The position numbers and the translations under genes are program-made. A stretch of DNA of 42,616 nt from an uncultured bacterium (GTDB taxonomy: Bacteria > Bacillota > Clostridia > Christensenellales > Borkfalkiaceae). The first letter of the stretch is position 1. Every line of letters begins with the position of its first letter. Positions 31,260-39,869 of the stretch are shown piece by piece. Where the stretch lies: assembly GCA_934871445.1 (NCBI GenBank), contig CAKXBD010000001.1, forward strand, positions 16,069 to 58,684, written 5' to 3'. The notes beneath the pieces are model-generated. The model was not told the origin of the DNA. It made no database searches and saw only the letters and a program-made list of their open reading frames with translations.

Positions 31260-32690
31260 TCAATAGGCGCGGGCGTAAATAATCAGATGTTTTGCCTTTT
31301 TACCGCAGACTGCGCAGGTTTCGGCGGTTTCGCCCTCGGCGTAGACGCGGGCGCTCGCGGCGGTCTTTTCCTTGATTTTATCCTCGCACTCGCGGCAGCC
31401 GCACCAGCCCGCCTTGACGAAGTTTCCGTTTTCCACGCCCGCAAGAATTTCGTCCATGTCCTTCGCATACACGATTCGGCCGTCGCGGCGTTTTCTAGCC
31501 GCTTCCAGCATGTCCTTCTGTACGGTTTGAAGCAGAGCGCGAATCCCGTCCGCGGCCCCGCTCAAAGCCATCTCCGACTTTTCGAGGGTATCCCGACGCG
31601 CGCAGAGAATTTTTCCCGCTTCGAGGTCGCGGGGACCGAGCTCGATACGCACGGGAACGCCCTTCATCTCCCATTCGTTGAATTTCCAGCCGGGGCTGTT
31701 TTCGCTGTCGTCGAGCTTGACGCGCACGCCCGCTTGTTCGAGCTCGTCCCGAAGTTTTACACAGACCTCCAAAACGCCCGCCTTTTTCGCGGCAATCGGC
31801 ACGATGACGCACTGTACGGGCGCGACGACGGGCGGAAGCACCAGCCCGCGGCTGTCTCCGTGCGTCATGATGATCGCGCCGATAAGGCGGGTAGAGACTC
31901 CCCACGAGGAAGTATACGCCGTCTTGTGCGTTCCGTCCTTATCGAGGAACTGAATATCGAAAGCGGAGGCGAAATTCTGTCCGAGATAGTGACTAGTGCC
32001 TGCTTGTAAGCTCTTGCCGTCGTGCATCATGGCTTCCATGCCGTAGGTGGCCACAGCGCCGGCGAATTTTTCCTTTTCCGTCTTTTTGCCGGTGATGACG
32101 GGAATGGCGAGGCAATTTTCGGCAAATTCTTTATAGACGCCCAACATTTTTTGCGTTTCTTCTTCGGCTTCCTCTGCGGTGGAGTGAACGGTATGCCCTT
32201 CCTGCCAGAGGAATTCGCTCGTGCGGAGGAAAGGCCGAGTGGTCTTTTCCCAGCGCATGACGTTGCACCACTGATTGATTTTGAGGGGCAGATCGCGATA
32301 GGATTGTATCCATTTGGAGTACATGGTACCGATAATCGTCTCGGAAGTAGGTCTTATGGCGAGCGGCTCCGCGAGCTGTTCTCCTCCGGCGACGGTAACG
32401 ACGGCGATTTCGGGCGCGAACCCCTCCACGTGCTCGGCCTCTTTCGTAAAGAAGCTCATGGGAATGAGGAGCGGGAAATAAGCATTTTCCACCCCCTGCG
32501 CCTTAAAGCGTTTATCCATTTCTTTCTGAATGTTTTCCCAAATGGCATAGCCGTAAGGCCTTATGACCATCGTGCCTTTGACGGGGCCGTAATCGACGAG
32601 CTTTGTCTTTAACACGACGTCGGTATACCACTGAGGGAAATCGGCGTCAATATCTGCGATTTGTTCGACGAATTGATTCTCTTTTGCCAT
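31260..32690 (-). CDS. proS: Prolyl-tRNA synthetase, archaeal/eukaryal type
   Basis: The 476-residue enzyme belongs to the short ProRS group without the inserted editing domain. Motif 2 appears as VMRWEKTTRPFLRTSEFLWQEGHT, motif 3 as SSWGVSTRLIGAIIMTHGD, followed by an anticodon-binding domain (about 285-390) and the C-terminal zinc-like domain of this group (CGCRECEDKI, ETCAVCGKKAKHLIIYARAY). Bacteria with this type commonly rely on a free editing protein for Ala-tRNA-Pro; none is visible here. No T-box is present upstream. Confidence 0.96.
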   Translation of the reverse strand: MAKENQFVEQIADIDADFPQWYTDVVLKTKLVDYGPVKGTMVIRPYGYAIWENIQKEMDKRFKAQGVENAYFPLLIPMSFFTKEAEHVEGFAPEIAVVTVAGGEQLAEPLAIRPTSETIIGTMYSKWIQSYRDLPLKINQWCNVMRWEKTTRPFLRTSEFLWQEGHTVHSTAEEAEEETQKMLGVYKEFAENCLAIPVITGKKTEKEKFAGAVATYGMEAMMHDGKSLQAGTSHYLGQNFASAFDIQFLDKDGTHKTAYTSSWGVSTRLIGAIIMTHGDSRGLVLPPVVAPVQCVIVPIAAKKAGVLEVCVKLRDELEQAGVRVKLDDSENSPGWKFNEWEMKGVPVRIELGPRDLEAGKILCARRDTLEKSEMALSGAADGIRALLQTVQKDMLEAARKRRDGRIVYAKDMDEILAGVENGNFVKAGWCGCRECEDKIKEKTAASARVYAEGETAETCAVCGKKAKHLIIYARAY

Positions 32691-32720
32691 AAATAAACCT
32701 CGGAAACAATTATTTTATTC

Positions 32721-32749
32721 ATTATACAGCAAACGCGCGCAATTTTCAA
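32721..32749 (-). promoter_or_regulatory. Promoter of proS
   Basis: On the minus strand TTGAAA (32744-32749) and TATAAT (32721-32726) have a 17-base spacer. The promoter lies within a large inverted repeat. Confidence 0.8.
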
Positions 32750-32770
32750 TCGTTTTGCGCGCGTTTTTTT
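32731..32770 (+). terminator. Plus-facing terminator-like hairpin overlapping the proS promoter
   Basis: AAACGCGCGCAA (32731-32742) and TTGCGCGCGTTT (32755-32766) form a perfect 12-bp stem with a 12-base loop, followed on the plus strand by TTTTG. On the minus strand the U-tract is only GTTTGC, so it is at best a weak terminator of the second DegV gene. No plus gene lies upstream. Confidence 0.55.
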
Positions 32771-32899
32771 GTTATTTTCCGACGGAGCATAATTTTCTTT
32801 TTCCGTTTTGTTTCCGCTCCGTTGCAGAGTCCAAAGCCCGTTGCGACCTCTGTTTCGCTGCGGATTCAACTCCTTCTCGGTTTCGTTTTTCCCAAATTG

Positions 32900-33799
32900 T
32901 TAAAAGCCCGTGAGCTCCTTTCTCGTCTTGACGCTGACCCAGCCGCAGGAGACGGAGCCGGGACCGACGTGAGCCCCGATGACGGGTCCCATGATGACGA
33001 TTTTCGGCCTCACGCCCCATTTTGCCTCTACCATGTCCGCGAGCTCGTTTGCGCCCTCCTCGTTGTCGGTATGGACGATAACGGCGATTTTATTTTCGTC
33101 CATGGGCGCCTTTTCCTGCGATTCGAGGACGAAATTGAAGGCTTTTTTCATGCCGCGCATCTTGCCGATGACTTTGAGTTTCCCTTCGGAATCGAATATG
33201 ATCATGGGCTTGATGTTGAGCGCCGTGCCATATACGGCGGAGACAGCGGAAACGCGGCCGCCCTTCATGAGATAAAAGAGGTCGTTAGGGATAATGCAGT
33301 GCTGAATCCTCAATCTGATTTCCATGAGTTTGTCGTAAGCGTCTTTGGCGGACATGCCCTGATCGCGCATGTCGCAGGCCATAGACACCAGCATGCCCTG
33401 CCCGATGGTGGCGGTGAGAGGGTCTACGGAATAGAGATTGAATTCGGGGTATTCCTTTTTCACTTCCTCCGCCGCCTGTTTGACGACGGAAACGGTGCGC
33501 GCGAGTCCCGAAGAAATGCTGAAATGCAGAACGTCCTTCACGCCCGCGCGGGCCATTTTGCGGAAATGCTCGCAATGGGACTCATAATTGAGCATGGAAG
33601 TGCGGGGGAAGGAGCCCGCCCGAACCTTCTGATAGAAATCGACGTAATCCTGATAACAGGAAAACGCATCGACGCCCTCCTCCTGTTTTCCGTTTTTTTC
33701 CAAAGTAAAGGTGAGCGGAGCGAACCAAATTTCGCGTTTTTCGATATAATCTTTATATAAATCGCAGGTCGAATCGCTGGACACGGCAAACTGAATCAT
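32900..33799 (-). CDS. DegV family fatty-acid-binding protein, second copy
   Basis: The 299-residue protein has DSTCDLY at the N-terminal pocket, SISSGLARTVS, SVDPLTATIGQGMLV, NDLFYLMKGGRVSAVSA and IGAHVGPGSVSCGWV, all DegV landmarks. It is only distantly similar to the first DegV and likely binds a different fatty acid. ATG 33799 is chosen for the TTTGGAGAAATTAGT ahead of it. It has its own perfect promoter and a palindrome in the leader. Confidence 0.94.
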   Translation of the reverse strand: MIQFAVSSDSTCDLYKDYIEKREIWFAPLTFTLEKNGKQEEGVDAFSCYQDYVDFYQKVRAGSFPRTSMLNYESHCEHFRKMARAGVKDVLHFSISSGLARTVSVVKQAAEEVKKEYPEFNLYSVDPLTATIGQGMLVSMACDMRDQGMSAKDAYDKLMEIRLRIQHCIIPNDLFYLMKGGRVSAVSAVYGTALNIKPMIIFDSEGKLKVIGKMRGMKKAFNFVLESQEKAPMDENKIAVIVHTDNEEGANELADMVEAKWGVRPKIVIMGPVIGAHVGPGSVSCGWVSVKTRKELTGF

Positions 33800-33825
33800 A
33801 CTAATTTCTCCAAACTTTTTCATTA

Positions 33826-33841
33826 TCATAAAAATTTATGA
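33826..33841. promoter_or_regulatory. Palindrome at the start of the second DegV transcript
   Basis: TCATAAA and TTTATGA are perfect 7-bp arms with two bases between. It lies at the expected transcript start (near 33842) of the DegV gene and could be an operator. Confidence 0.45.
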
Positions 33842-33848
33842 CAAATTT

Positions 33849-33877
33849 ATTATAACACATAAAAATATTTCTGTCAA
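33849..33877 (-). promoter_or_regulatory. Perfect consensus promoter of the second DegV gene
   Basis: On the minus strand TTGACA (33872-33877), a 17-base spacer ending TGT, and TATAAT (33849-33854). Confidence 0.92.
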
Positions 33878-34058
33878 CGATATAGGGGAAAAATATATTA
33901 AAGCGAAATTAATAAAATTTTGTCATTCCTATTTTCATGATACCATTTTCGGCGGGGATTTTTTCTAACGGAATCTATTTTTATCCTTACGATTTCGTAA
34001 GTTTTTGCGATAATTATGCGCCGCGAGAAAATTTTTACAATAATTTTTCTCAAAAGAC
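33878..34058. other. AT-rich divergent intergenic region
   Basis: No reading frame or RNA gene is visible between the two divergent promoters. The only structure is CTTACGA/TCGTAAG at 33986-34001, a perfect 7-bp palindrome with two central bases, followed by TTTTT. Confidence 0.6.
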
Positions 34059-34087
34059 TTGAAAATTATGCCGAAAACCGTTATAAT
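34059..34087 (+). promoter_or_regulatory. Promoter of the phosphohexomutase-transketolase operon
   Basis: TTGAAA (34059-34064) and TATAAT (34082-34087) have a 17-base spacer. Confidence 0.85.
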
Positions 34088-34099
34088 AGAGATAGAGTG

Positions 34100-34117
34100 G
34101 TATAAAGGACTTTATAC
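34100..34117. promoter_or_regulatory. Operator-like palindrome in the phosphohexomutase leader
   Basis: GTATAAAG and CTTTATAC are perfect 8-bp arms with GA between, centred about 15 bases downstream of the expected transcript start. A repressor bound here would block elongation. The flanking ATAGAGATAGAGTG (34086-34099) is shared with the DegV upstream region. Confidence 0.55.
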
Positions 34118-34168
34118 GCTCACGATTTTGAGGCATTTGCCTTTCTTTTTGGAGCCGATACATATAAG

Positions 34169-35695
34169 ATGATGACTTTACGGGAATATTTGCAGCTGAA
34201 AAACGGAACGGACGTTCGCGGCATCGCGACGGAAGGGATCGCGGGCGAAGAGGTCAACCTCACGCCCGAAGCCGCGGAAGCGATCGCGGAAGCGTTTGCG
34301 GAGTGGCTTTGCAAGCGGACGGGAAAAAGCCCTTTGCGCATCGCGGTAGGTCACGATTCGAGAATTTCCTCCCCCGCGCTTTCCGAAAGTGTCTTAAAAG
34401 GGATAGAGCGGACGGGCAACGTTGCGATTTTCACGCATCTTTCCTCTACGCCGTCCATGTTCATGCTCTTAAAAGACGAACGCTGGTCCGCGGACGGCTC
34501 GGTGATGATTACGGCCAGCCACCTTCCCTTCAACCGCAACGGCCTGAAATTTTTCACGGCGGAGGGCGGCTTGGAATCGGAGGACGTCAAAGAAATCCTC
34601 ACCCTTGCCTCCGCGGCGCCGTTTCCCGAAAAGGCGGGCGGAAGCAGGATAGAAAAGCCGTATCTCGACGCCTATGCGCAGGATCTCGTCGAAAAGGTCC
34701 GCCGCGCGACGGGCGAAACGCAGCCCTTGAAGGGCAAGCGGATTCTCGTAGACGCGGGAAACGGCGCGGGCGGATTTTACGTCGATAAAGTCTTGAAGCC
34801 GCTCGGAGCGGATACGACGGGCTCGCAGTTTTTGGAGCCGGACGGCCGTTTTCCCAATCATATTCCCAACCCCGAAAACGAAACGGCGATGCGATCCGTC
34901 TGCGAGGCGGTGAAGCGCAATCATGCGGACTTCGGAATTATTTTCGATACGGACGTAGACAGAGCGGGCGCCGTGGACGAGAAGGGCGAAGAAATCAACC
35001 GCAATCGCCTGATAGCGCTCATTTCCGCAGTTCTTTTGCGCGAAAAGGCGGGCACAATCGTGACCGATTCGGTCACTTCCGACGGTCTCGCGTCGTTTAT
35101 CGCGGCGCACGGCGGAAAGCATTGCCGCTTCAAGCGCGGATATAAAAACGTCATCAACGAAGCGATCCGCTTAAACGAGTCGGGAGAATATACTCCCCTC
35201 GCGATAGAGACGAGCGGGCACGCCGCCTTGAAGGAGAATTACTTTCTCGACGACGGCGCGTATCTCGTCACGAGACTCTTGATTGCGCTTTCGGCGGCGG
35301 CGAAAGCGGGGCAAAAGCTCACCGACCTCATTTCGGATCTTCCCGAGCCCGAAGAAGCGGCGGAATACCGCCCGACGTTTATGAAGGACTGCGATTTCAA
35401 AGCGCTGGGCAATCGTGTGATCGAGGAGCTCAAAGCGCATGCGGCGGGACTTTCTTATGCTTCCCCTGCGCCCGAAAATCACGAGGGAATACGCCTGAAT
35501 TTCGATAAGGAGCACGGCGACGGCTGGGCGCTGGTGCGGCTGAGCCTGCACGAGCCCATTCTTCCCATCAACGTCGAGAGCAATTCAAAGGACGGGGCGA
35601 AGAAGATCGCCCGGGAGCTCTATACGTTTTTGAAACAGTATGATTTTCTCGATCTGTCGGCGTTAAAAAGCGCGGCGGGCGAGTCAGAAAATTAA
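34169..35695 (+). CDS. Phosphomannomutase/phosphoglucomutase family protein
   Basis: The 508-residue enzyme has the four-domain alpha-D-phosphohexomutase fold. The phosphoserine loop is TASHLPFNRNGLKFF, the metal loop is DTDVDRAG, the sugar loop is ETSGHAALKENYFLDDG, and the phosphate-binding loop is RLSLHEPILPINVES. It shifts phosphate between C1 and C6 of glucose or mannose; the preferred sugar cannot be read. The start is ATG 34169 or the adjacent ATG 34172; the only GGAG is about 16 bases upstream, so the ribosome site is weak. It precedes transketolase by 22 bases. Confidence 0.93.
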   Translation: MMTLREYLQLKNGTDVRGIATEGIAGEEVNLTPEAAEAIAEAFAEWLCKRTGKSPLRIAVGHDSRISSPALSESVLKGIERTGNVAIFTHLSSTPSMFMLLKDERWSADGSVMITASHLPFNRNGLKFFTAEGGLESEDVKEILTLASAAPFPEKAGGSRIEKPYLDAYAQDLVEKVRRATGETQPLKGKRILVDAGNGAGGFYVDKVLKPLGADTTGSQFLEPDGRFPNHIPNPENETAMRSVCEAVKRNHADFGIIFDTDVDRAGAVDEKGEEINRNRLIALISAVLLREKAGTIVTDSVTSDGLASFIAAHGGKHCRFKRGYKNVINEAIRLNESGEYTPLAIETSGHAALKENYFLDDGAYLVTRLLIALSAAAKAGQKLTDLISDLPEPEEAAEYRPTFMKDCDFKALGNRVIEELKAHAAGLSYASPAPENHEGIRLNFDKEHGDGWALVRLSLHEPILPINVESNSKDGAKKIARELYTFLKQYDFLDLSALKSAAGESEN

Positions 35696-35717
35696 AAAAT
35701 AAAAATTAGGAGATATT

Positions 35718-37727
35718 ATGATGGACGTACAACAGACCACTATCAACGCGGTGAGAATCTTATCCGCGGAAGCAATTCAGAAGGCGAAATCGGGCCATCC
35801 CGGGCTTCCCATGGGCAGCGCGCCGATCGGTTACGCACTCTTCCAGAATTTCCTGAAATTCAATCCCAGAGATCCGAAGTGGGAAGACCGCGACAGATTT
35901 ATTCTTTCGGCGGGACACGGCTCCATGCTCGATTATTCTCTCCTTTATCTTTACGGTTACGATTTGAAGAAGGAAGATCTGATGAACTTCCGTCAATGGG
36001 ATTCCAAGACTCCCGGCCATCCCGAATACGGCCATACGGTCGGCATCGAGACGACGACGGGCCCTTTGGGACAGGGAATTGCCAATGCAGTGGGCATGGC
36101 GCTTGCGGAAGCGCATTTGGCGGCAAAATACAATAAGCCCGGGTTCCCCGTCGTAGATCACTATACCTATGCGCTCTGCGGCGACGGCTGTTTGGAGGAA
36201 GGAATTTCTTACGAAGCCTGTTCGTTTGCGGGCACGCACGCGCTCGGGAAGCTCATACTCTTCTACGACGACAATAACATCACGATAGAAGGCGACACGG
36301 ACGTGACGTTTAAGGAAAACGTCGGCGCGCGTTTCGCGGCGCAGAATTGGCAGGTTCTTCACGTGGATCTCGTCACCGACCCCGATAATATCGAAGCGAT
36401 TTCCGACGCGGTGGAAAAAGCGAAGGCGCGCACGGATAAGCCCACGATCATCATCTGCCACACAAAAATCGGCTACGGTTCCCCGCTCGAAGGAACGGCG
36501 AAGTGCCACGGCGCGCCCCTCGGCGAAGAGAACCTTCAAAAGACCAAGGAGAAGCTGGGCTGGCCGTGCGCGGAAGCGTTCGACTGCCCCGCGGAGGTAT
36601 TCGAGCATTGCGCCTTAGCGGCGAACGCGGGCGCGGAAAAGGAAATGCAGTGGAAGAAGATGTTCGCGGAATACGAATACGCCTATCCCGAACTCGCGGC
36701 GGAATACAAAGCGGCGATGGCGAACGAAAAGCCCGACCTCGAAGCGATGGAAGAGCTCTTTGCCTTCGATAAGCCCATGGCTACCCGCCAGACCTCCTCT
36801 GTGGTATTAAATAAACTTGCGGCAGTGCTTCCCCAGCTCATGGGCGGAAGCGCCGATCTCGCTCCCTCCAACCTTTCGGACATGAAGGATACGGACGAAA
36901 TCAAATACGGGACGTTTGCGCCCGATTCTTACGAAGGCAGAAACATTCATTTCGGAATCCGTGAACACGCGATGGCAGCGATAGCGAACGGCATGCAGCT
37001 CCACGGCGGAATACAGGCGTACTGCGCGACCTTCTTCGTGTTCTCTGACTATTGCAAGCCCGCCATGCGCCTCGCGGCTCTCATGAATATTCCCGTGACG
37101 TATATCATGACGCACGATTCTATCGGCGTCGGAGAGGACGGCCCCACGCACGAGCCTGTGGAACAGCTCATTTCTCTCCGTTCCATTCCGGGAATGAAGG
37201 TATATCGTCCCGCGGACGGCAAAGAGACGGCGGCGGCGTGGATTTCCGCGCTGACGGGCACCCAACCCACGGCGCTCGTCCTGACGAGACAGAACCTGCC
37301 GCAGTATGAAAACAGCGGCCTTGCGGCGCTGAAAGGCGGCTATGTACTGGAAGATGCGGAAGAAACGCCCGACGTTCTCCTCATCGGCACGGGTTCGGAA
37401 GTCGAACTCTGCGTCAAGGCAAAGGCACTGCTTGCGGAAAAGAACGTCAAGGCTCGCGTGGTTTCCATGCCCTGCATCGAAGAATTTGAAAAGCAGACCG
37501 CAGAATATAAGGAAAGCGTCCTTCCGTCGGCAGTCAAAGCGAGAGTGTGCGTAGAAGCCGGTTCCCCTTATAGCTGGTATAAATACGCGGGCGACGACGG
37601 CGAAATTGTCGGAATGACGACGTTCGGCGCTTCCGCTCCCGCAAACCTGCTCTTTGAAAAATTCGGTTTCACGGCAGAAAACGTCGCGGAAAAAGCAATG
37701 GCTTCCATCGCCAAGACAAATAAGTAA
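35718..37727 (+). CDS. tkt: Transketolase
   Basis: The 669-residue TPP enzyme moves two-carbon units in the pentose phosphate pathway. The TPP/metal motif is GDGCLEEGISYEACSFAGTHALGKLILFYDDNN, substrate His residues lie in SGHPGLPMG and GHGSMLDY, and the pyrimidine domain has GIREHAMAAIANG and DSIGVGEDGPTHEP. Length is normal. TTAGGAGATATT precedes the ATG. It shares the promoter of the phosphohexomutase and ends at a strong terminator, which suggests a sugar-phosphate supply unit. Confidence 0.97.
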   Translation: MMDVQQTTINAVRILSAEAIQKAKSGHPGLPMGSAPIGYALFQNFLKFNPRDPKWEDRDRFILSAGHGSMLDYSLLYLYGYDLKKEDLMNFRQWDSKTPGHPEYGHTVGIETTTGPLGQGIANAVGMALAEAHLAAKYNKPGFPVVDHYTYALCGDGCLEEGISYEACSFAGTHALGKLILFYDDNNITIEGDTDVTFKENVGARFAAQNWQVLHVDLVTDPDNIEAISDAVEKAKARTDKPTIIICHTKIGYGSPLEGTAKCHGAPLGEENLQKTKEKLGWPCAEAFDCPAEVFEHCALAANAGAEKEMQWKKMFAEYEYAYPELAAEYKAAMANEKPDLEAMEELFAFDKPMATRQTSSVVLNKLAAVLPQLMGGSADLAPSNLSDMKDTDEIKYGTFAPDSYEGRNIHFGIREHAMAAIANGMQLHGGIQAYCATFFVFSDYCKPAMRLAALMNIPVTYIMTHDSIGVGEDGPTHEPVEQLISLRSIPGMKVYRPADGKETAAAWISALTGTQPTALVLTRQNLPQYENSGLAALKGGYVLEDAEETPDVLLIGTGSEVELCVKAKALLAEKNVKARVVSMPCIEEFEKQTAEYKESVLPSAVKARVCVEAGSPYSWYKYAGDDGEIVGMTTFGASAPANLLFEKFGFTAENVAEKAMASIAKTNK

Positions 37728-37730
37728 TCC

Positions 37731-37766
37731 AAAAAGCGGCGGGAAAAAATCCCGCCGCTTTTTTCT
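37731..37766 (+). terminator. Terminator of the transketolase operon
   Basis: A perfect 14-bp stem (AAAAAGCGGCGGGA/TCCCGCCGCTTTTT) with a five-base A loop continues into TTTTTTCTCG, three bases after the stop codon. Confidence 0.95.
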
Positions 37767-37809
37767 CGTTCTTTTCTTTTTTCGGTCGTTTTTCCTCTGT
37801 CCGTTTTAC

Positions 37810-38165
37810 TTCTTGTCTTTCATTTCTCCCACTATTTCCCCCTCCACCCCATTTTCCTCTTGTCTTTCATTTCTCCCACTATTTTCTGCCCCTCCACCTT
37901 TTTTCTTGTCTTTCGTTTCCCCCACTATTTTCCGACCCGCCCCATTTACCTCTTGTCCTTCGTTTCTCTCCACTATTTTCTGTCCCTCCACCTTTTTTCT
38001 TGTCTTTCATTTCTCCCGCTATTTTCCGCTCCGCCCCATTTTCCTCTTGCCCTTCGTTTCTCCCACTATTTTCCGCTCCGTCCCATTTTCCTCTTTTCCT
38101 TCGTTTCTCCCCACTATTTTCTGTCCCCGCCCTTTTCTTCTTGTCTTTCGTTTCTCCCGTTTTCT
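37810..38165. repeat. Pyrimidine-rich minisatellite, 46-47 base unit, about 7.5 copies
   Basis: Each unit follows the pattern CTCTTGTCTTTCGTTTCTCC, then CACTATTTTC, then a C-rich part ending CATTTT. Units alternate between two subtypes (ending CCACCTTTT or CCCCATTTT), as if a two-unit block had been duplicated. The plus strand is almost free of purines. Open frames cross it on both strands but its period is not a steady multiple of three, and no ribosome site is attached. It fills most of the 574-base gap between transketolase and nitroreductase. Confidence 0.9.
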
Positions 38166-38244
38166 CGTTGTTTTCCCCTTGCTCTTTCTTTCGTTTTTCT
38201 TTTTTGTTTTCCATGTATATATACGCACTTCAACATACGTACAT

Positions 38245-38273
38245 TTGCACATCTTAAAAATTTTGCATATCAT
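38245..38273 (+). promoter_or_regulatory. Promoter of the nitroreductase gene
   Basis: TTGCAC (38245-38250) and TATCAT (38268-38273) have a 17-base spacer; AAGGAG follows ahead of the ATG. Confidence 0.7.
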
Positions 38274-38301
38274 GAAATAGATTATAAGGAGTTATCTGAT
38301 T

Positions 38302-38832
38302 ATGGATATTCAGACAATAAAAGAATTATTTCTCACTCGCCAAAGCTGTCGCAGTTTTTCCTCCCGTCCCGTTTCAAAGGAGCAAATCGAAGAAATCTGT
38401 TCTCTCGCGGCGCTGGCGCCCTCCGCATGTGATTTACAGCCTTGGAAGGTCTACGCCGTAACGGGGGAAAAGCGCAAACCTCTCGCGGATTTCCTTATCG
38501 AAAGCGGAAAAGCCCCGTTTGTCGGAGACGCGCCCGCATTTTTGGTAATTGCGGAAAATCCCGCCGTTTCCCAAGAAAGACCGGCGCTCTCCTATTACGC
38601 GCCGTCGGATACGGGCGAATTTACGGCACACCTGATTCTCGCCGCAAAAGCCGCAGGACTGGACACCTGTATTTTGGGCTGGCAGAACCGTCCGGGATTA
38701 AAAGAGGTGACAGGTATAACGGACGCCGTAAATATTCCCTATGTAGTGGCGCTCGGCTATGCTTCGGAAGATTATGAAACCCGCCCGAAAGACCGCCGCC
38801 CTTTGAACGAAACGCTGACGTTTCTCGATTGA
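38302..38832 (+). CDS. Nitroreductase family flavoprotein
   Basis: The 176-residue FMN protein has the family start RQSCRSFSSRPVSKEQIEEI, SACDLQPWKVYAV in the flavin pocket, and GLDTCILGWQNRPGLKEV near the C-terminus. It reduces nitro compounds, quinones or other acceptors with NAD(P)H; the natural substrate is unknown. The length fits the compact subgroup. It has its own promoter and sits alone between the minisatellite and a bidirectional terminator. Confidence 0.92.
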   Translation: MDIQTIKELFLTRQSCRSFSSRPVSKEQIEEICSLAALAPSACDLQPWKVYAVTGEKRKPLADFLIESGKAPFVGDAPAFLVIAENPAVSQERPALSYYAPSDTGEFTAHLILAAKAAGLDTCILGWQNRPGLKEVTGITDAVNIPYVVALGYASEDYETRPKDRRPLNETLTFLD

Positions 38833-38924
38833 CGAATTTAATTTTTTCCGAAAGAACAAAACCTATACAGGCTGATCTTAAATGAGGCTTTACACACGAT
38901 TTTTATTGTTTTCGCCGAAAAAGA

Positions 38925-38956
38925 CCGCCGAAGAACTTCGATAAGTCCTTCGGCGG
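38925..38956. terminator. Bidirectional terminator
   Basis: CCGCCGAAG and CTTCGGCGG (9 bp) extend inward with a few more pairs. T-rich tracts flank the hairpin on the plus strand (CTTTCTTCG) and minus strand (TCTTTTTCG). It separates the convergent nitroreductase and AraC genes. Confidence 0.75.
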
Positions 38957-38973
38957 CTTTCTTCGTTACAAAA

Positions 38974-39843
38974 TTATTTTTTATTTACGGGTACCCAAAT
39001 TTCGCTGCGGTAATCGGAGCTTTCCATATTTCCTTTTGTGTAGGCTTCTATATCCATTTCATAAGTCGGCCGATAACCGGACGCGGGGAAAAATTCCGAA
39101 ACAATTTTGTGCCACATCGTTTGTATTGCTTCGGGCATTTTTCCCTTGCACTCGAATACTGCCCATGTTCTTGCGGGAACGATATTTTTTCTGAAACCTT
39201 CCGGTACCGCGGCAGCCTTATCGCATTTAGCCGCAATCGAGTAGTCAAACGTCTTTGCGTTTTCGGATAAATTCCCATAGCAGATTCCAAAAATATACGT
39301 TTCGTCGCAAGTAATCCCCAAGAGCTTTTTTATCGTTCCGTCACTGTGCGCCCTCGTCCAAAATTCCGGAATACTTTTCGCATTTTCAGAATTTTCGACC
39401 GTGTGTGATTCGACTCTTTCAACAATTTGAAAGGCGTCTTTCTCGACAATCTTGTAATCCATTAAAGTTCCTCCATTCAATGAAATTTTCACGGAAAGCC
39501 GAGAAAATGATTTGACTTTGAAACCGCCCTTTCTCGCATCGGAAGGCGTAACGCCGTGAAATTTTGAAAAAGCCCTCGTAAAACTTTCGGGACTCTCGTA
39601 CCCGTATTTCAAAGCGATATCTATTACCTTATCCGCCGAAGTTTTGAGCTCATTGCCGGCAAGAGTGAGCCTTCTGCCCCGAATATATTCTCCGAGCGTC
39701 ATTCCGCACAGAATACTGAAAATTCTTTGGAAATAGAAATTTGAACAAGCGGCTTGTTCGGCGACAAGGTCGTAATCTATTTCTTCCGTCAGATGTTCCT
39801 CGACATAATCGATGGCGTTTTGTATTCCGGTAACCCAATCCAT
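38974..39843 (-). CDS. AraC family regulator with GyrI-like effector domain
   Basis: The 289-residue protein has an N-terminal AraC double helix-turn-helix (about 5-105: ACSNFYFQRIFSILCGMTLGEYIRGRRLTLA; KYGYESPESFTRAFSKFHGVTPS) and a GyrI-like/effector-binding domain (about 125-289: YKIVEKDAFQIVERVE, ARTWAVFECKGKMPEA, YEMDIEAY). Proteins of this layout, such as Rob and BltR-like regulators, sense hydrophobic or cationic small molecules and often control efflux or detoxification genes. The divergent or neighbouring target is not obvious; the nitroreductase is convergent. Confidence 0.92.
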   Translation of the reverse strand: MDWVTGIQNAIDYVEEHLTEEIDYDLVAEQAACSNFYFQRIFSILCGMTLGEYIRGRRLTLAGNELKTSADKVIDIALKYGYESPESFTRAFSKFHGVTPSDARKGGFKVKSFSRLSVKISLNGGTLMDYKIVEKDAFQIVERVESHTVENSENAKSIPEFWTRAHSDGTIKKLLGITCDETYIFGICYGNLSENAKTFDYSIAAKCDKAAAVPEGFRKNIVPARTWAVFECKGKMPEAIQTMWHKIVSEFFPASGYRPTYEMDIEAYTKGNMESSDYRSEIWVPVNKK

Positions 39844-39869
39844 ATTTTCTTTTGTCTCCGTGTGTTTCC

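Noticed and set aside
37879..38273. Lys/Glu/Gly-rich and Pro/Phe/Ser-rich open frames across the minisatellite
   Set aside because: They arise from strand composition bias; the repeat period is not a steady multiple of three, the frames shift between units, and no ribosome site fits.
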